A stretch of DNA of 40,501 nt from JAVBLG01 sp031553655 (GTDB taxonomy: Bacteria > Desulfobacterota > Desulfovibrionia > Desulfovibrionales > Desulfovibrionaceae). A program made the translations under genes and the position numbers. The notes under the pieces are model-generated. The model saw only the letters and a list, made by a program, of their open reading frames with translations. It ran no database searches and had not been told where the DNA came from. Where the stretch lies: NCBI GenBank assembly GCA_031553655.1, contig JAVBLG010000063.1, forward strand, positions 1 to 40,501. The letters are read 5' to 3'. Position 1 is the stretch's first letter. Every line of letters starts with the position of its first letter. Positions 13,902 to 21,365 of the stretch are shown in pieces.

Positions 13902-14525
13902 ATGTCTGAAAAATGCCCGATATGCGGCAAAAAAACAAAAGGGGTGTTTGGGGTAGCGGAGCCTTCCGAAGAAATGTTGAAAGAAGCTCGCGCTCTTGGT
14001 TTTTCCGTACCGGAAGGTGTTTGTTACAATTGTACATGGGCGTCAATTGAACAGGAAAAACATAACAGTGGTGAACAGGAAAAGGCTGAAATCAATAAAT
14101 TAGCCGAAAAAATGACTATCCTGGCTCAGCGGGTTGAAATAAGCACCTTTCCTCCGGTTTCCGCAAATTTTATTAATAAGGGAATAGTTTCTACGCAAGC
14201 GGCTATCGGCACTGGCCCCATAATGACCATAACATCGGCCTTTGCCGACGCCTTCGGTGAAGAATCCAACGCCTACGGTGAAAAAATACGCATCGGATTT
14301 GGTCTTTGTGAAACACGCCTTAAGCTGCGCGCCATTGAGGCTGGCGGAAATTCCGTGGCCGGTTTGCAGGTCACCTATACCGAATTGACCAGCGGGCACG
14401 GTATGATCCTGGTATGTATGACCGGTACCGCAATTTTGGATAACGCCATGCCGGATATTTCGGCTGTGTATATGGCTCTTAAAAATAAAAAAGAAAGCAT
14501 GCTGGCTATTTTTGCCGCCAAATAA
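13902..14525 (+). CDS. Zinc-ribbon plus YbjQ-like (heavy-metal-binding-like) protein
   Basis: 207 residues from ATG 13902, with Shine-Dalgarno AAGGAG upstream. The N-terminus has CPIC (Cys5, Cys8) and CYNC (about 41-44), a four-cysteine zinc ribbon. A charged linker follows, then a domain from about residue 85 whose pattern (NKGIVSTQAAIGTGPIMTI...SAFADAFG...GGNSVAGLQVTYTEL) fits the YbjQ/UPF0145 family. Those proteins form small oligomers of poorly known function. It lies in the same island as the lipoprotein, with the same lower-GC style, so the two probably form a moron operon. Confidence 0.65.
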   Translation: MSEKCPICGKKTKGVFGVAEPSEEMLKEARALGFSVPEGVCYNCTWASIEQEKHNSGEQEKAEINKLAEKMTILAQRVEISTFPPVSANFINKGIVSTQAAIGTGPIMTITSAFADAFGEESNAYGEKIRIGFGLCETRLKLRAIEAGGNSVAGLQVTYTELTSGHGMILVCMTGTAILDNAMPDISAVYMALKNKKESMLAIFAAK

Positions 14526-14534
14526 TTCCTTCTC

Positions 14535-14563
14535 TTGACATCCGCAGCCAAATCTGCTTAACG
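14535..14563 (+). promoter_or_regulatory. Promoter of C4-like RNA unit 2
   Basis: TTGACA (14535-14540) and TTAACG (14558-14563), 17 bp apart, conserved with unit 1 although the DNA further upstream is unrelated. Confidence 0.55.
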
Positions 14564-14667
14564 TGTCCGTAACGGTGCTTGAAAACACCTAGAGGCGGAC
14601 ACGCCAACCCCGACAGTTTTGGCTTTTTTTGCGCCCTTTTTTCGGCGCTGACTTCGCATTTAATGAT

Positions 14668-14744
14668 GCCGGGTGTGGCTTTTATGTCCAGGGCGCAAGC
14701 CTAAAGCGAGCCAGCAGCTCCTCTAGCTGTTTTCAACACCCGGC
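14668..14744 (+). ncRNA. C4-like antisense RNA, copy 2
   Basis: Also 77 nt, closed by GCCGGGTG/CACCCGGC with the same two inner hairpins as copy 1. The loop sequence CTCCTCTAG (14718-14726) is perfectly complementary over 9 bp to 14787-14795, the Shine-Dalgarno site of the next gene. TTTTCAA (14730-14736) is complementary to TTGAAAA (14777-14783) in the leader hairpin. Both differ from copy 1, and the targets have changed to match. The sequence upstream (14578-14585, 14589-14598) again copies both target sites. Confidence 0.87.
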
Positions 14745-14802
14745 ATTTTTCATTGGGAAAAATGCCTTTGTGAACCTTGAAAAGTTCTAGAGGAGTCCCA
14801 CC

Positions 14803-15138
14803 ATGCCTACCTTCATTTCGCTTTGCGACACGCCCGACGCCTACGAAAAGAGCGAATACGTCTTTTCGGCCGTCACCTGCGATCATGTCTGCACCACTCT
14901 GGCCATGTGCGAAGAAACTTTGCGCATTCTCGAAAGCCACTATGCCACATCCTGCCCGGATATGGCCTTTATGCCGTTGTCGCTGGTGCGGGAGCGGCTG
15001 TTCGAGCTGATGGAAATGTTCGACTGGGCCACTCTCGACTGCCCGGACGGGGAATCTCCCACTTGCGATGGAGAAGAGCCGGAACAGCAATCGCGCGCGA
15101 TCGCGTTCGGGGAAAGGAGCCGGTCTGGTAGAGACTGA
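14803..15138 (+). CDS. Unknown 111-residue phage protein under C4-like control (copy 2)
   Basis: It starts MPTFISLCDTPDAYEKSEY and matches the 3644-3967 product through about residue 100, then diverges to end GERSRSGRD. The Shine-Dalgarno site (AGAGGAG) is the C4 target and lies 7 nt before the ATG. Substitutions relative to copy 1 are few and conservative, so both copies seem to be maintained. The function is not recognised. A BRO-N fragment follows 35 bp later, which matches the link between C4 RNAs and antirepressor genes in P1-like phages. Confidence 0.75.
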   Translation: MPTFISLCDTPDAYEKSEYVFSAVTCDHVCTTLAMCEETLRILESHYATSCPDMAFMPLSLVRERLFELMEMFDWATLDCPDGESPTCDGEEPEQQSRAIAFGERSRSGRD

Positions 15139-15173
15139 CAGCTCCCGGCAATAAAAAATATGAGGGCCTTATT

Positions 15174-15434
15174 ATGTCTGCTTCTACTCATCAATTTTCC
15201 GCTTCCCTAAACCACCCCATTCTGCCCTTTGCTTTTGAAGACCACCTCGTTCGGGTTTACCTTGACGAAAACGGCGAACCCTGGTTCGTGGCCAAAGATG
15301 TGTGCCGTATTTTGGCGTTGGATAATAACCGCGAGGCTGTTTCCAATCTTGATGATGACGAAAAGATTACCGTCAGTAATCCTGACGGTAATCCCAGAGG
15401 CGGACTGAGACTCAAGGCGCAATATGCCAATTAA
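15174..15434 (+). pseudogene. BRO-N domain antirepressor-like fragment
   Basis: 86 residues from ATG 15174 with GAGG 8 nt upstream. Residues 17-75 are a typical BRO-N start (PFAFEDHLVRVYLDENGEPWFVAKDVCRIL, ISNPDGNPRGG-like end). Full BRO/Ant proteins continue with a conserved second half of the BRO-N domain and a C-terminal domain; here the frame leaves the family after NPRGG and stops. It looks like a deletion remnant, although a short BRO-N protein could still bind DNA. A full-length relative lies at 37945-38586. Confidence 0.65.
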
Positions 15435-15540
15435 TTATCTTTGACTGTACAGGGCCGGGGTAACCCGGCCTATTGCCACACACCCGACAAGTTGCTATTT
15501 TAACCATAAACCCGATGACGGAGGGTAAACCATGCTGCTT

Positions 15541-15641
15541 AAAGCTGACGGCAGTCGCGCGATGTATCGCGCCTTCGAGCGAGGGAGCCGCGCCGATGCG
15601 GCTTTGCCGCGAGGCATTAAACGCGGCGATGGAGCGGATAA
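15541..15641. repeat. Hairpin-rich insertion (about 100 bp) in the coiled-coil gene copy 2
   Basis: Comparison with the copies at 4081 and 34784 shows that about 100 bp interrupts the old start ATGCTGCTT...GATGATGCC. The insert has several GC inverted repeats (GCGCGATgtATCGCGC; GCCGC/GCGGC). It shares GACGGCAGTCGCG and the end CGGATAAA with the interior of the structured element at 20436-20640. Its right end supplies GGAG (15631-15634) and the new ATG at 15642. Confidence 0.6.
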
Positions 15642-15959
15642 ATGAATGACGCAAAGAAGCTTGAAAAGGCCGTGGGCGAGGAAGCCGCCAAGATTATCGT
15701 CGAAACCTTTGAAAAGTATGACGAAAAGCAAAAGCAGGAACTCGCCACCAAGGGTGACCTGCACGAAACATTCAAAGATCTCGACAACAAAATAGATAAG
15801 GTTGAAGCACGTCTTGAGTCCAAGATCAACACACTTGAACTAAAAATGGAAAAGATGGAACTTCGCCTCAAGCACGATCTCACCATCCGCCTGGGGGCCA
15901 TGTTGGCCGCTTCCGTGGGCCTGATCGCCCTTATCCTTCGTTTTATGCTGAAGCCGTAG
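15642..15959 (+). CDS. Coiled-coil membrane-anchored protein (DUF1640-like), copy 2, with replaced start
   Basis: 105 residues from ATG 15642 (MNDAKKLEKAVGEEAAK). The first five codons of the family were displaced by the upstream insertion, but the insert provides GGAG 7 nt before the new ATG, so the gene looks translatable. Relative to copy 1 it has 12 more residues in the coiled coil (about 38-50, HETFKDLDNKIDK), a feature shared with copy 3. The C-terminal membrane helix and MLKP end are unchanged. The old ATG at 15532 now opens only a short frame. Confidence 0.72.
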   Translation: MNDAKKLEKAVGEEAAKIIVETFEKYDEKQKQELATKGDLHETFKDLDNKIDKVEARLESKINTLELKMEKMELRLKHDLTIRLGAMLAASVGLIALILRFMLKP

Positions 15960-15983
15960 CCAACTCGCCGGAAGGAGGACGCC

Positions 15984-16157
15984 ATGTTCCGTTTACTCCT
16001 CAATTTCGTCGCCATAGTCTGCATATTCGCGGGCGCTATTCTTCTCTGGGCGGTAATATCCACCGGCATGCCGTTCTGGATCATGCTTTTCTACGGCTCC
16101 TGCCCGGCCCTGATGTTGTATTGCGGCTGCAAACTTCTCAGACTGCTCGGGCCGTAA
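15984..16157 (+). CDS. Small membrane protein, 57 residues, two predicted helices
   Basis: ATG 15984 has an excellent Shine-Dalgarno site (GAAGGAGG) 6 nt upstream. The product starts MFRLLLNFVAIVCIFAGAIL and has two hydrophobic stretches (about residues 3-26 and 30-48) joined by a short STGMP turn, with a C-terminal CKLLRLLGP. It follows the coiled-coil membrane protein by 24 bp, so the two may act together in the inner membrane. Copy 1 of the island lacks it. No family is recognised. Confidence 0.6.
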   Translation: MFRLLLNFVAIVCIFAGAILLWAVISTGMPFWIMLFYGSCPALMLYCGCKLLRLLGP

Positions 16158-16198
16158 CCTCCGTCCTCAACCAAAAACACCCCCAATCAACCTCTATC

Positions 16199-16219
16199 AA
16201 CCCGCTTTGCGGGTTTTTT
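16199..16219 (+). terminator. Rho-independent terminator closing the second moron island
   Basis: AACCCGC-TTT-GCGGGTT plus T-run, nearly identical in sequence and flanks to that at 4427-4447. It precedes the tape measure leader. Confidence 0.8.
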
Positions 16220-16263
16220 GTTTTTGTGTTTTGTCATGGTGTAAACTCTCGGAGGTTCACACC

Positions 16264-19200
16264 ATGGCCGGAACCCTCGCCACCAGCATTACTATTAACG
16301 CTCAAGACAATGCCACCAACAAAATCCGCAAGGTAGCCGATACGGCAGCCGATCTGTGCTCGCAGCTTGAAGCCATGGGCACAAAGATGAGCAAGGTCTT
16401 CAGCTTTGCCGGGCTCGGCGCGGGCGTGGTCGGCATAAGCTCCATCGGCGGCGCAATCAAAGATGTGGTGTCTTCAGCCGCCCGCTATGAAACCCTCGGG
16501 CTTTCCATGGAGCAGGCCGGAAAAAACGCCGGTTATTCCACCGCGCAAATGCGCGAGTTCGAGCAGCAGTTGCAGCGCAACGGCATTGCCATGCAGGAAA
16601 GCCGTCAAACGCTCACCCAGCTTGCCGCCGCCAATGTGGATTTATCCAAAGCCGCCGATCTGGCCCGCGCCTCGCAGGATCTGGCCGTGGTGGCGGGCCT
16701 GAATTCATCCGAAGCTTTTGAAAAGCTGGTGCATGGCGCGGTTGGCGGGCAGGTTGAAGTACTGCGCAACCTCGGCCTCATGGTCGATTTTGAGACGGAA
16801 TATTCCAAAATGGCCTCCAGCCTTGGCAAAACCGCCGACAAGCTCAGCGAGGCCGAAAAGCTGCAAGCCCGCCTTAATGTAACACTTGAGGCCTCGACCA
16901 AATATTCCGGCATTTACGAAACCGCCATGACCACGGCGGGCAAGCAGCTCGGCACCTTCACCCGGCATGTTTCCGACATGAAAACCATGATCGGCGAAGT
17001 GGGGCTTGATGCTCTGGCTTACGGCATTTTCGGCGTGAACAGCTCCCTTGAAGACGCCAATAAAAAACTACGCGAATGGCAGGCCGACGGCACTTTGAAA
17101 GAGCGCGGCAAGGAATTGGGCGACGCTCTGCGCTGGGCTACCGACAATGCCGGTACCCTCTCCATAGCCTTCGGCGGCCTGTTGCTGGCCAGAAGCAAAG
17201 CGGGCAAGGGCATAAATGATTTTGTCGCTTCTTTAACTGCCGGGGAAAAAAGTTTTCAAGGGTGGTCGTCCGGCGCGGCAGTGTTGACCAAGGCCGAGCT
17301 TTCCGTGGCCAAGGCCAGCACCGCCACCGCCGAAGCCGTTTTTAAGGAAAAAGAAGCCGTCAGGCTGGCCGCTCTGGAAAAATTGAATAAAGCCAAAGTG
17401 GATGAAGCCGTTTATGCCGCCATGTCCAAAAACATGGGCATTTCCACTCAGCACGAAGCTTCTTTCCGCCGCCTGACAGCGGTTCAAAAAGTTTATGCCA
17501 CGGCAGCGGCCGAGGCCGCGGTGGCCCAAAACGCGCTCAGCGCGGCACAAGGCAAGGCCGCAGCGGCAGCCGCCCTTGCCGGTCGGGCCGGATCTGTCGG
17601 GGCCATGGCTCTGGGCGGCCTCAAAAGTGCGGGCATGGGCCTCGTTAACCTGCTCGGCGGACCGTGGATGGCGGCCCTCACCGTAGGCGCAACCGCTGTT
17701 TACGCCATGGCTACGGCGGACAGTCATGCCGAGCGGGAGGCAAAAAAATACGGTATCACCCTTGGAAATCTAGATTCTATATATCATAAGTTGAGTAAAA
17801 GCGCCGATGAGGCCGCCCAAAAAACAGACGGCTTTACCCGCAGCCAGCAAGCCGCCGAAAAAGAAGCTTTTGCAAAACGCCGCGCCGCTCTGGAAAAAGA
17901 AACCGCCGAACTCAGGGCGTCTATAGACCAGCACAGCAATATTTATAAAACCGATATTTTTGGTAATTTTACAGGAAATGCCTTTGAAAGCAAAAAAATT
18001 GCCGCTTTTGACGATGAATTTAAGAAGCTGATCGGCCAGATGAAAAGTGGTGAGCTCACTGCCGAATCCACCGCACTGGCTCTGAGTGACATACTCAAAG
18101 AGCTTGATAAAATATCCCAAGGTAATTTTTTTGATGTTTCAACCGGCGAGGCAAAAATTCTCAAAGGTGAAGTAAATTTTGTGGCTGAAGCCATTGCCAA
18201 GATAATTGGCAATATAGAAATACTTAACCGCATGCAGATCCGCCCCCAGGTGGCTCTGCCAACTTCTGAAGAACTTTGGGCAAAGCACATTTCTGGAGAA
18301 AAAGCCAACCTTGATGAGGCTTACAAAAGAACTGAAGAAGCTAAGCGAAACGCCTTACAGACAGCGCGCAACCGGGCTGTTGCCTATTTGAGCGAGTTCA
18401 AAAATGATTCCGAGTATCAGAAAAAAGCACAGGCTGTTCTCAAGCAAGTAGAGAAAGAAATTACCGATTTCGAAAACAAAGGCGCTTCCAAATCCTCTTC
18501 CGGCTCCTCCGGCGGGGGGGCCGCCCGCCGCATAGATCAAACCGCTTCGGCTCTGGATGCCCTCAAGGGCAAAGTGGATGAGCTGCGCGGCAAGCTTAAC
18601 GAAGACAATGGCGAAACCTACCTTGCCAAATTGAACAAAGAGCTGGCCGATTATGAGCGCAACCTCGCCAAAATGTCCGGCAAAACCAAAGAGCAATATG
18701 CGGCGCTAATAGGCGATTATCGCGATCTCGGCGGGCAGTACGCGCAAAAAGAGCGCGACAAGGAAGAAGAAAAGCGCATGCAGGTGCGCCTCGACTTCCA
18801 GCGCCAATACGCCGACATGGCGGGGCTGACATCCGAAGCCGTGGCCCGCAGCCTGCAAAAGCAATACGACGATTACCGCAAGTCGGGCGTGGACATAACC
18901 CAGCTTGAGGAATGGAAGGCCGACAAAATCCGCCGCGCCAGCCGCGCGGGTTTCGACGGTGCAACCCGCGCCATGCAAGACTATCACAGCGAAGCCACCA
19001 ATCTGGCCAAAAGCCTGGAAAGTCTTATGGGCAACTCCTTCCAGGGCGTGGAAGACGCCTGGGTAAAGTTCACCACCACCGGCAAGCTCAGCTTTACGGA
19101 CATGGCCAATTCGGTCATCGCCGACCTGTCCAGAATAGCCGCCAAGCAGGCGCTTGGTTCCATTGTCGGCTCGCTGGCCAAAGGGTTGACCGGGTTGTTT

Positions 19201-19722
19201 TCTTCCGGCGTGAACACGCTTTCCAGCGTGGGCAATACCACCGGCGGCGTAATGGCCAATGAATTTTCCGCCGCCGACAATATGTACGGCATCGTTGGCG
19301 GCTATCATTCCGGCGGCGTTGTCGGGCGCGATGCCAGTTTTTACCGTGAATACCCGGCCTGGATGTTTGCCGAGGCCCCGCGCTACCACAAAGGCGGCGT
19401 AGCCGGTTTCAGGCCCGGAGAAATTCCGGCCATACTGCAATACGGCGAAGAAGTGCTCACCCGGAATGATCCGCGTCACCGCAACAATATGCGCGGAGGC
19501 GGCCTCGTCTTTCAACCGCAAATAAATATCATCAACGCCTCCTCGGAAAAAGTCACCACTCAGGAATCCACCGGCCAGAACGGCCAGCCGCGCATGGACA
19601 TAATCATCGGCGAAATAGACAAGGCCCTGGCCCAAAAAATCGCCTCGGGCAAATCGCAAATCGGCAACACGTTTGATAAAACGCGCGGCCTCAACACCTC
19701 AAACGCCTTGTACATGAAGTAA
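16264..19722 (+). CDS. Tail tape measure protein, lambda gpH-like
   Basis: 1152 residues from ATG 16264 (MAGTLATSITINAQDNATNK), with CGGAGG upstream; codons before this fall in the repeated leader. The N-terminal half is an alanine-rich helical rod (tape measure core motifs such as AARYETLGLSMEQAGKNAGY). Around residues 440-490 lie hydrophobic stretches, and a coiled-coil region follows to about 910. The segment around residues 915-985 (SYHSEATNLAKSLE-type, FTDMANSVIADLSRIA) is the C-terminal domain of lambda-family tape measure proteins. It sets tail length, chaperoned by gpG/gpGT, and is later ejected into the host envelope. The second moron island separates it from its chaperone genes. Confidence 0.93.
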   Translation: MAGTLATSITINAQDNATNKIRKVADTAADLCSQLEAMGTKMSKVFSFAGLGAGVVGISSIGGAIKDVVSSAARYETLGLSMEQAGKNAGYSTAQMREFEQQLQRNGIAMQESRQTLTQLAAANVDLSKAADLARASQDLAVVAGLNSSEAFEKLVHGAVGGQVEVLRNLGLMVDFETEYSKMASSLGKTADKLSEAEKLQARLNVTLEASTKYSGIYETAMTTAGKQLGTFTRHVSDMKTMIGEVGLDALAYGIFGVNSSLEDANKKLREWQADGTLKERGKELGDALRWATDNAGTLSIAFGGLLLARSKAGKGINDFVASLTAGEKSFQGWSSGAAVLTKAELSVAKASTATAEAVFKEKEAVRLAALEKLNKAKVDEAVYAAMSKNMGISTQHEASFRRLTAVQKVYATAAAEAAVAQNALSAAQGKAAAAAALAGRAGSVGAMALGGLKSAGMGLVNLLGGPWMAALTVGATAVYAMATADSHAEREAKKYGITLGNLDSIYHKLSKSADEAAQKTDGFTRSQQAAEKEAFAKRRAALEKETAELRASIDQHSNIYKTDIFGNFTGNAFESKKIAAFDDEFKKLIGQMKSGELTAESTALALSDILKELDKISQGNFFDVSTGEAKILKGEVNFVAEAIAKIIGNIEILNRMQIRPQVALPTSEELWAKHISGEKANLDEAYKRTEEAKRNALQTARNRAVAYLSEFKNDSEYQKKAQAVLKQVEKEITDFENKGASKSSSGSSGGGAARRIDQTASALDALKGKVDELRGKLNEDNGETYLAKLNKELADYERNLAKMSGKTKEQYAALIGDYRDLGGQYAQKERDKEEEKRMQVRLDFQRQYADMAGLTSEAVARSLQKQYDDYRKSGVDITQLEEWKADKIRRASRAGFDGATRAMQDYHSEATNLAKSLESLMGNSFQGVEDAWVKFTTTGKLSFTDMANSVIADLSRIAAKQALGSIVGSLAKGLTGLFSSGVNTLSSVGNTTGGVMANEFSAADNMYGIVGGYHSGGVVGRDASFYREYPAWMFAEAPRYHKGGVAGFRPGEIPAILQYGEEVLTRNDPRHRNNMRGGGLVFQPQINIINASSEKVTTQESTGQNGQPRMDIIIGEIDKALAQKIASGKSQIGNTFDKTRGLNTSNALYMK

Positions 19723-19764
19723 CCGGGCCATCGGATAACAATCAAGTCATTTTACAATCAAGTC

Positions 19765-19873
19765 ATTCCCGCGAAGGCGGGAATCCAGAGTCATTTTACA
19801 AACAAGTCATTCCCGCGAAAGCGGGAATCCAGAGTCGTATAACAATACAAGTCATTCCCGCGAAGGCGGGAAT
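19765..19873. repeat. Three copies of a 20-bp inverted repeat ATTCCCGC-N4-GCGGGAAT
   Basis: Copies at 19765-19784, 19809-19828 and 19854-19873 lie within tandem units that share GTCATTCCCGCGAAGGCGGG. They resemble the dRS3-type repeats scattered in many proteobacterial genomes. They fill the gap between the tape measure gene and the next one. Related units form the end of the gene at 20793-21365. Confidence 0.85.
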
Positions 19874-19889
19874 CCAGAGAATGCAATAA

Positions 19890-20432
19890 GTGAACGAACT
19901 CCTTCAAGCCGCCATAGCCGAAGCCTATGCTTCGGCCCCGCAAGATGAAATCGCCCTGCACGCGCTGGAGGTGAATCACTACACTTTCAGCGCGCCGATC
20001 CGCGTCATCCGCTGGCCCGTCACCGATGAGGAGCCGGAGAAATTCGAATGCCTGCTGGAAGACGACGCGCCCTACAATCCCGCAAAAATCGTGGAATACC
20101 TCGGCGCGCCCTTTGAAATCATCTTGCCGGAAAAAGATACCAACTCGCCCGGCCAATTCCAAATTCGCGTCGACAATGTGGGCGACATGCTCGACGAGTA
20201 CATGGAAAACGCCGCCCTCGGCGGACAGAAGATTACGGCCATTTACCGCGAGTTTATCAAAGGCCGCGAGTCTGAAGGCCCTTGCGCCTCCTGGCCCAAT
20301 ATTGTGCTGTCCAATCCGCACATGGAGGGCCTGACGCTGGTGATGGACGGGGCCGTTCTGGATTGGATGTTTCGCGCATTCGGCAAGCTGATGTTGCCGG
20401 GTAGTTATCCGGCGCTGGCCTCCGGACGATAA
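19890..20432 (+). CDS. Phage tail protein, DUF1833-like
   Basis: 180 residues from GTG 19890 (MNELLQAAIAEAYASAPQDE). No ATG is available near the start and the preceding repeat DNA gives no good Shine-Dalgarno site, so translation may be weak or start elsewhere. The HALEVNHYTFSAPIRVIRW opening and the central region fit DUF1833, found in siphophages between tape measure and NlpC/P60 genes (the lambda M/L area). It is probably part of the tail tip. It is followed by 360 bp without a gene, filled by structured elements. Confidence 0.75.
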   Translation: MNELLQAAIAEAYASAPQDEIALHALEVNHYTFSAPIRVIRWPVTDEEPEKFECLLEDDAPYNPAKIVEYLGAPFEIILPEKDTNSPGQFQIRVDNVGDMLDEYMENAALGGQKITAIYREFIKGRESEGPCASWPNIVLSNPHMEGLTLVMDGAVLDWMFRAFGKLMLPGSYPALASGR

Positions 20433-20435
20433 TGG

Positions 20436-20640
20436 GCGGCGCTTGAACTTGCCGTGATGCTTCGTCAGACGGCGTTTCCCGTGGTTTTTATCCGCCGCAC
20501 AGCGCCGCATCGGATGTCGGCGGGCGAAGCCCGACCGACGCGGCTTGGCGGCTCAAAGGCTCGCTACCGCTCGCGACTGCCGTCGGCCATAAGGAAGAAT
20601 AAACTTGTCTTCCTCGCCTGACGACAAGTTGAAACGCCGC
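20436..20640 (-). ncRNA. Structured element C (possible RNA), reverse orientation
   Basis: Read on the minus strand it shows outer pairs GCGGCG/CGCCGC (20640-20635 with 20441-20436) and AACTTG/CAAGTT. Inside is the core GTCAG...GGAAGACAAG...GTCTGACG-AGCATCA also found in elements A and B. The interior is longer than in A and B and has several more GC hairpins. It lies tail to tail with element A. Whether it is transcribed in this direction is unknown. Confidence 0.5.
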
Positions 20641-20660
20641 TTTTTGTAAACAGGAGATTA

Positions 20661-20783
20661 TAATGGAGCCAAATTGCGGTCAGACAAGGAAGGCAAGTTT
20701 TTACGGAGCGAGTGGGCTCTTTGGCCCTCGCAGCGGAGAAAAAACGCGGCCTGACGCAGTATCACCGCAATTTCGCTCCATTA
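20661..20783 (+). ncRNA. Structured element A in the leader of the NlpC/P60 gene
   Basis: TAATGGAGC-c-AAATTGCGG (20661-20679) pairs with CCGCAATTT-c-GCTCCATTA (20765-20783). Inside are the conserved TCAGACAAGGAAGGCAAG, an inner hairpin with TCTTT loop, and CTGACGCAGTATCA. The outer stem ends exactly at the Shine-Dalgarno site AGGAG of the next gene. Element B (24151-24275) has the same core and layout with an unrelated but complementary outer stem. That points to a conserved structure, likely acting on translation or RNA processing. No known riboswitch or RNA class is recognised. Confidence 0.65.
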
Positions 20784-20792
20784 GGAGAAAAA

Positions 20793-21365
20793 ATGTACTG
20801 GTTTGAAGAATATATAGGTAGGCCCTGGGCCGCCGTGCCGAACCCGCCGCACAGTTTCACTTGCGGGGAACTTGGGCGCTACGTCCTGCGCGAGCGTCTG
20901 GGCCTCGCCGTGGCCCCCATCTATGCCGATGCCGCCATACTCCGCCAGTGCGTGGATAATCTGAATTATCCGGAATTGTATAGCCTTTACCGGATAAACG
21001 GCAATCCGCAGCCCTATGACTTTGCCTTTCTGGCCCGCTGCAAACGCGCCGATCACCTGGGCATTGCCGTGGCCACTTCCGAAGGCATTCAGATTTTGCA
21101 TTGCCAGCAAGGGGCCGGGGTTATTCTCAATTCTCAGGCCGAATTGCTGGGCACCGGCTTTCGGCGCATCGACTGGTTTCGCCATAAAGATGTCGAAAAA
21201 CACCTTAAAAGCGTCGTAGACGGCGGACAAAGTCATTCCCGCGTAGACGGCGGACAAAGTCATTCCCGCGTAGACGGCGGACACAGTCATTCCCGCGCAG
21301 GCGGCGGACAAAGTCATTCCCGCGCAGGCGGGAATCCAGTGCTTTTTGGTGGCGAGCATGCCTAA
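20793..21365 (+). CDS. NlpC/P60-type tail assembly protein (gpK-like) with repeat-derived C-terminus
   Basis: 190 residues from ATG 20793, which has Shine-Dalgarno AGGAG right after element A; an open frame back to 20712 runs through that structure and is not used. Residues 1-135 fit the phage NlpC/P60 cysteine peptidase family: Cys in FTCGELGRYVLRERLG (about residue 24), His in DHLGIAV (about 92) and a polar third site in ILHCQ. It would cut peptidoglycan peptides during entry or tail assembly. The C-terminal 45 residues are tandem (V/A)DGGQSHSR-type units encoded by 27-bp repeats of the ATTCCCGC family, an unusual extension absent from relatives. Confidence 0.78.
   Translation: MYWFEEYIGRPWAAVPNPPHSFTCGELGRYVLRERLGLAVAPIYADAAILRQCVDNLNYPELYSLYRINGNPQPYDFAFLARCKRADHLGIAVATSEGIQILHCQQGAGVILNSQAELLGTGFRRIDWFRHKDVEKHLKSVVDGGQSHSRVDGGQSHSRVDGGHSHSRAGGGQSHSRAGGNPVLFGGEHA
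21220..21345. repeat. 27-bp tandem repeats inside the 3' end of the NlpC/P60 gene
   Basis: About four and a half units of GTAGACGGCGGACAAAGTCA plus TTCCCGC, the last two reading GCAGGCGG. The final unit completes an ATTCCCGC-N4-GCGGGAAT palindrome (about 21315-21334). The 27-bp period keeps the frame open. Confidence 0.85.

Noticed and set aside
20712..20792. Upstream extension of the NlpC/P60 frame (GSLALAAEKKRG...)
   Set aside because: It runs through structured element A; the good ribosome site AGGAG and ATG 20793 lie after it.
21220..21345. 27-bp tandem repeats as a CRISPR array
   Set aside because: Units are directly adjacent, without unique spacers, lie inside a gene and belong to the ATTCCCGC repeat family.
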